Of a stretch of DNA of 22,961 nucleotides, positions 22,113 to 22,961 are shown in pieces (the first letter of the stretch is position 1; each line of letters starts with the position of its first letter). The notes beneath the pieces are model-generated. The model was not told the DNA's origin and ran no database searches. It saw only the letters and a list, made by a program, of their open reading frames with translations. The DNA lies in the NCBI GenBank assembly GCA_039199225.1, contig JBCCSZ010000098.1, forward strand, positions 1 through 22,961, written 5' to 3'. A program made the translations under genes and the position numbers. The DNA is from JBCCSZ01 sp039199225. Lineage in GTDB: Bacteria > Bacteroidota > Bacteroidia > Chitinophagales > Saprospiraceae.

Positions 22113-22961
22113 CTACTCCCCGACTTCCCTTAGCGCATTTCTGGCTCGTTCGAAGCTGGGGTTCAAGCTCAGCGTTTGTTTAAAATCATTGCGTGCCTGG
22201 TCTAGTTTGCCTGTCATTTGTGCACTCAACCCTCTGTAGTAGTAGGCCAGGGCAAAAGTGGGTTGCATCTTGATCGCCAAGTCGAAGTAGCTGTAAGCTG
22301 TATTGACAGAATCCATTTCCATATACGCCAGTCCGGCATTGTAGTAGGAGTCGGAAAACTGAATGTCGATTCGATTGATTTTTTTGTAGATGTCAATTGC
22401 CTCATTAAGGCGTCCCTTGGTATGCAAATAATTGGCTTTGGCAAATAAGGCATCGATATTGGCCGTGTCCAATTCTATGGCACTTTCAAAGTATCGCATG
22501 GCGATTTTATTTTCCTTCTTTGCAAAAAGATTGCCTAATTTGACCCAAACCTCCTGCAGCTCTGGCGCATTTTCAACAGCTGTCTGATAGCTATTGATGG
22601 CTCGATTGTCGTCGCCCATGTCTTCGAATACCCGTCCCATCATGAAGAAAGCTTCCGCATTTTGAGGGTCTTTCTTGAGAATCTGATCGAGGGTTTGCAG
22701 CGCTTCCTTTTGTTTTTTGAGAATCAGTTGAAATTCCGATAGTTTAAGCAAGCTGTTGACTTTATCGGGATGCAGCTCGACTGCCTTTTGCATTGTTTCG
22801 AGTGCCTGGCGAGATTTGAAGTAATCGAGATATACATCGGCAAGCAGGTGCAAGTAAACTGTATTGGTCGAGTCGAGTGATAGGGCTTTGTTCAAATCTT
22901 CAATAGCTTCGTCGTAGCCTTCTTCCTCATAGTAGACCTCTGCACGCTGTACGTAGAGCGA
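22113..22961 (-). CDS. TPR-repeat protein, 5' end outside the window
   Basis: The frame is open to the window edge, so the N-terminus is missing; 282 residues are visible. There are about eight tetratricopeptide units in tandem, for example AEAFFMMGRVFEDMGDDNRAINSYQTAVENAP and FALAYYYRGLSAQMTGKLDQARNDFKQTLSLNP, each with the usual small/large residue pattern. TPR stacks bind other proteins. The residue read as Met at 22895 is a TTG inside a repeat (AIEDLNKALSLD), not the true start. The thioredoxin lipoprotein gene follows 28 bp downstream, so a periplasmic or membrane role is likely. Confidence 0.88.
   Translation of the reverse strand, partial: SLYVQRAEVYYEEEGYDEAIEDLNKALSLDSTNTVYLHLLADVYLDYFKSRQALETMQKAVELHPDKVNSLLKLSEFQLILKKQKEALQTLDQILKKDPQNAEAFFMMGRVFEDMGDDNRAINSYQTAVENAPELQEVWVKLGNLFAKKENKIAMRYFESAIELDTANIDALFAKANYLHTKGRLNEAIDIYKKINRIDIQFSDSYYNAGLAYMEMDSVNTAYSYFDLAIKMQPTFALAYYYRGLSAQMTGKLDQARNDFKQTLSLNPSFERARNALREVGE

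Noticed and set aside
1..22961. Mobile elements, CRISPR arrays, tRNA and rRNA genes.
   Set aside because: No transposase or integrase frames, no regularly spaced repeats, and no tRNA or rRNA signatures were seen on either strand.

Overview
The window looks like chromosomal DNA from a member of the Bacteroidota, most likely the Saprospiria/Lewinella side of the phylum. Pointers are a TonB-dependent receptor with an N-terminal carboxypeptidase-like domain, two proteins with type IX secretion (T9SS) sorting domains, Bacteroidota-type promoters (TTTG about 20 nt before TAnnTTTG) and very few Shine-Dalgarno sequences. The genus is inference from style. No phage, insertion sequence, CRISPR array, tRNA or rRNA was seen. 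Most genes are housekeeping.

Layout. 33-3045 (minus): a TonB-dependent receptor preceded by a small Cys-motif membrane-anchored protein. 3152-4468 (plus): a PadR repressor with two near-identical palindromic operators, overlapping the gene for a membrane-anchored M23 (LytM) peptidase, then a terminator. 4633-7801 (plus): uvrA and a small zinc-ribbon protein. 7802-9434: a mostly gene-poor stretch with hairpin-rich DNA, a 51-residue mini-protein gene, a convergent XRE regulator with a coiled-coil tail, and at about 9128-9280 a clearly foldable element that looks like an unassigned structured RNA. 9435-10619 (plus): a secreted Cys-rich protein with a degenerate T9SS sorting domain. 10640-16171 (minus): a trans-sulfuration PLP enzyme, a polysaccharide flippase, a Crp/Fnr regulator and dnaX. 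16432-18069 (plus): glutamine-dependent NAD synthetase, with a textbook Bacteroidota promoter overlapped by a 25-bp palindrome. 18325-22961 (minus): a 115-residue protein that is almost only signal peptide plus T9SS sorting domain, thrS, a dodecin, and a lipoprotein thioredoxin following a TPR protein that runs off the window.

Functional links visible in the sequence are local. PadR and the M23 protein are translationally coupled and share one operator-controlled promoter. The receptor and the Cys-motif protein probably form an uptake unit of unknown substrate. The TPR protein and the thioredoxin lipoprotein are 28 bp apart and probably co-transcribed. The most interesting unexplained items are the structured RNA candidate at 9128-9280, the PadR/LytM module, the palindrome on the nadE promoter, and the sorting-domain-only protein.
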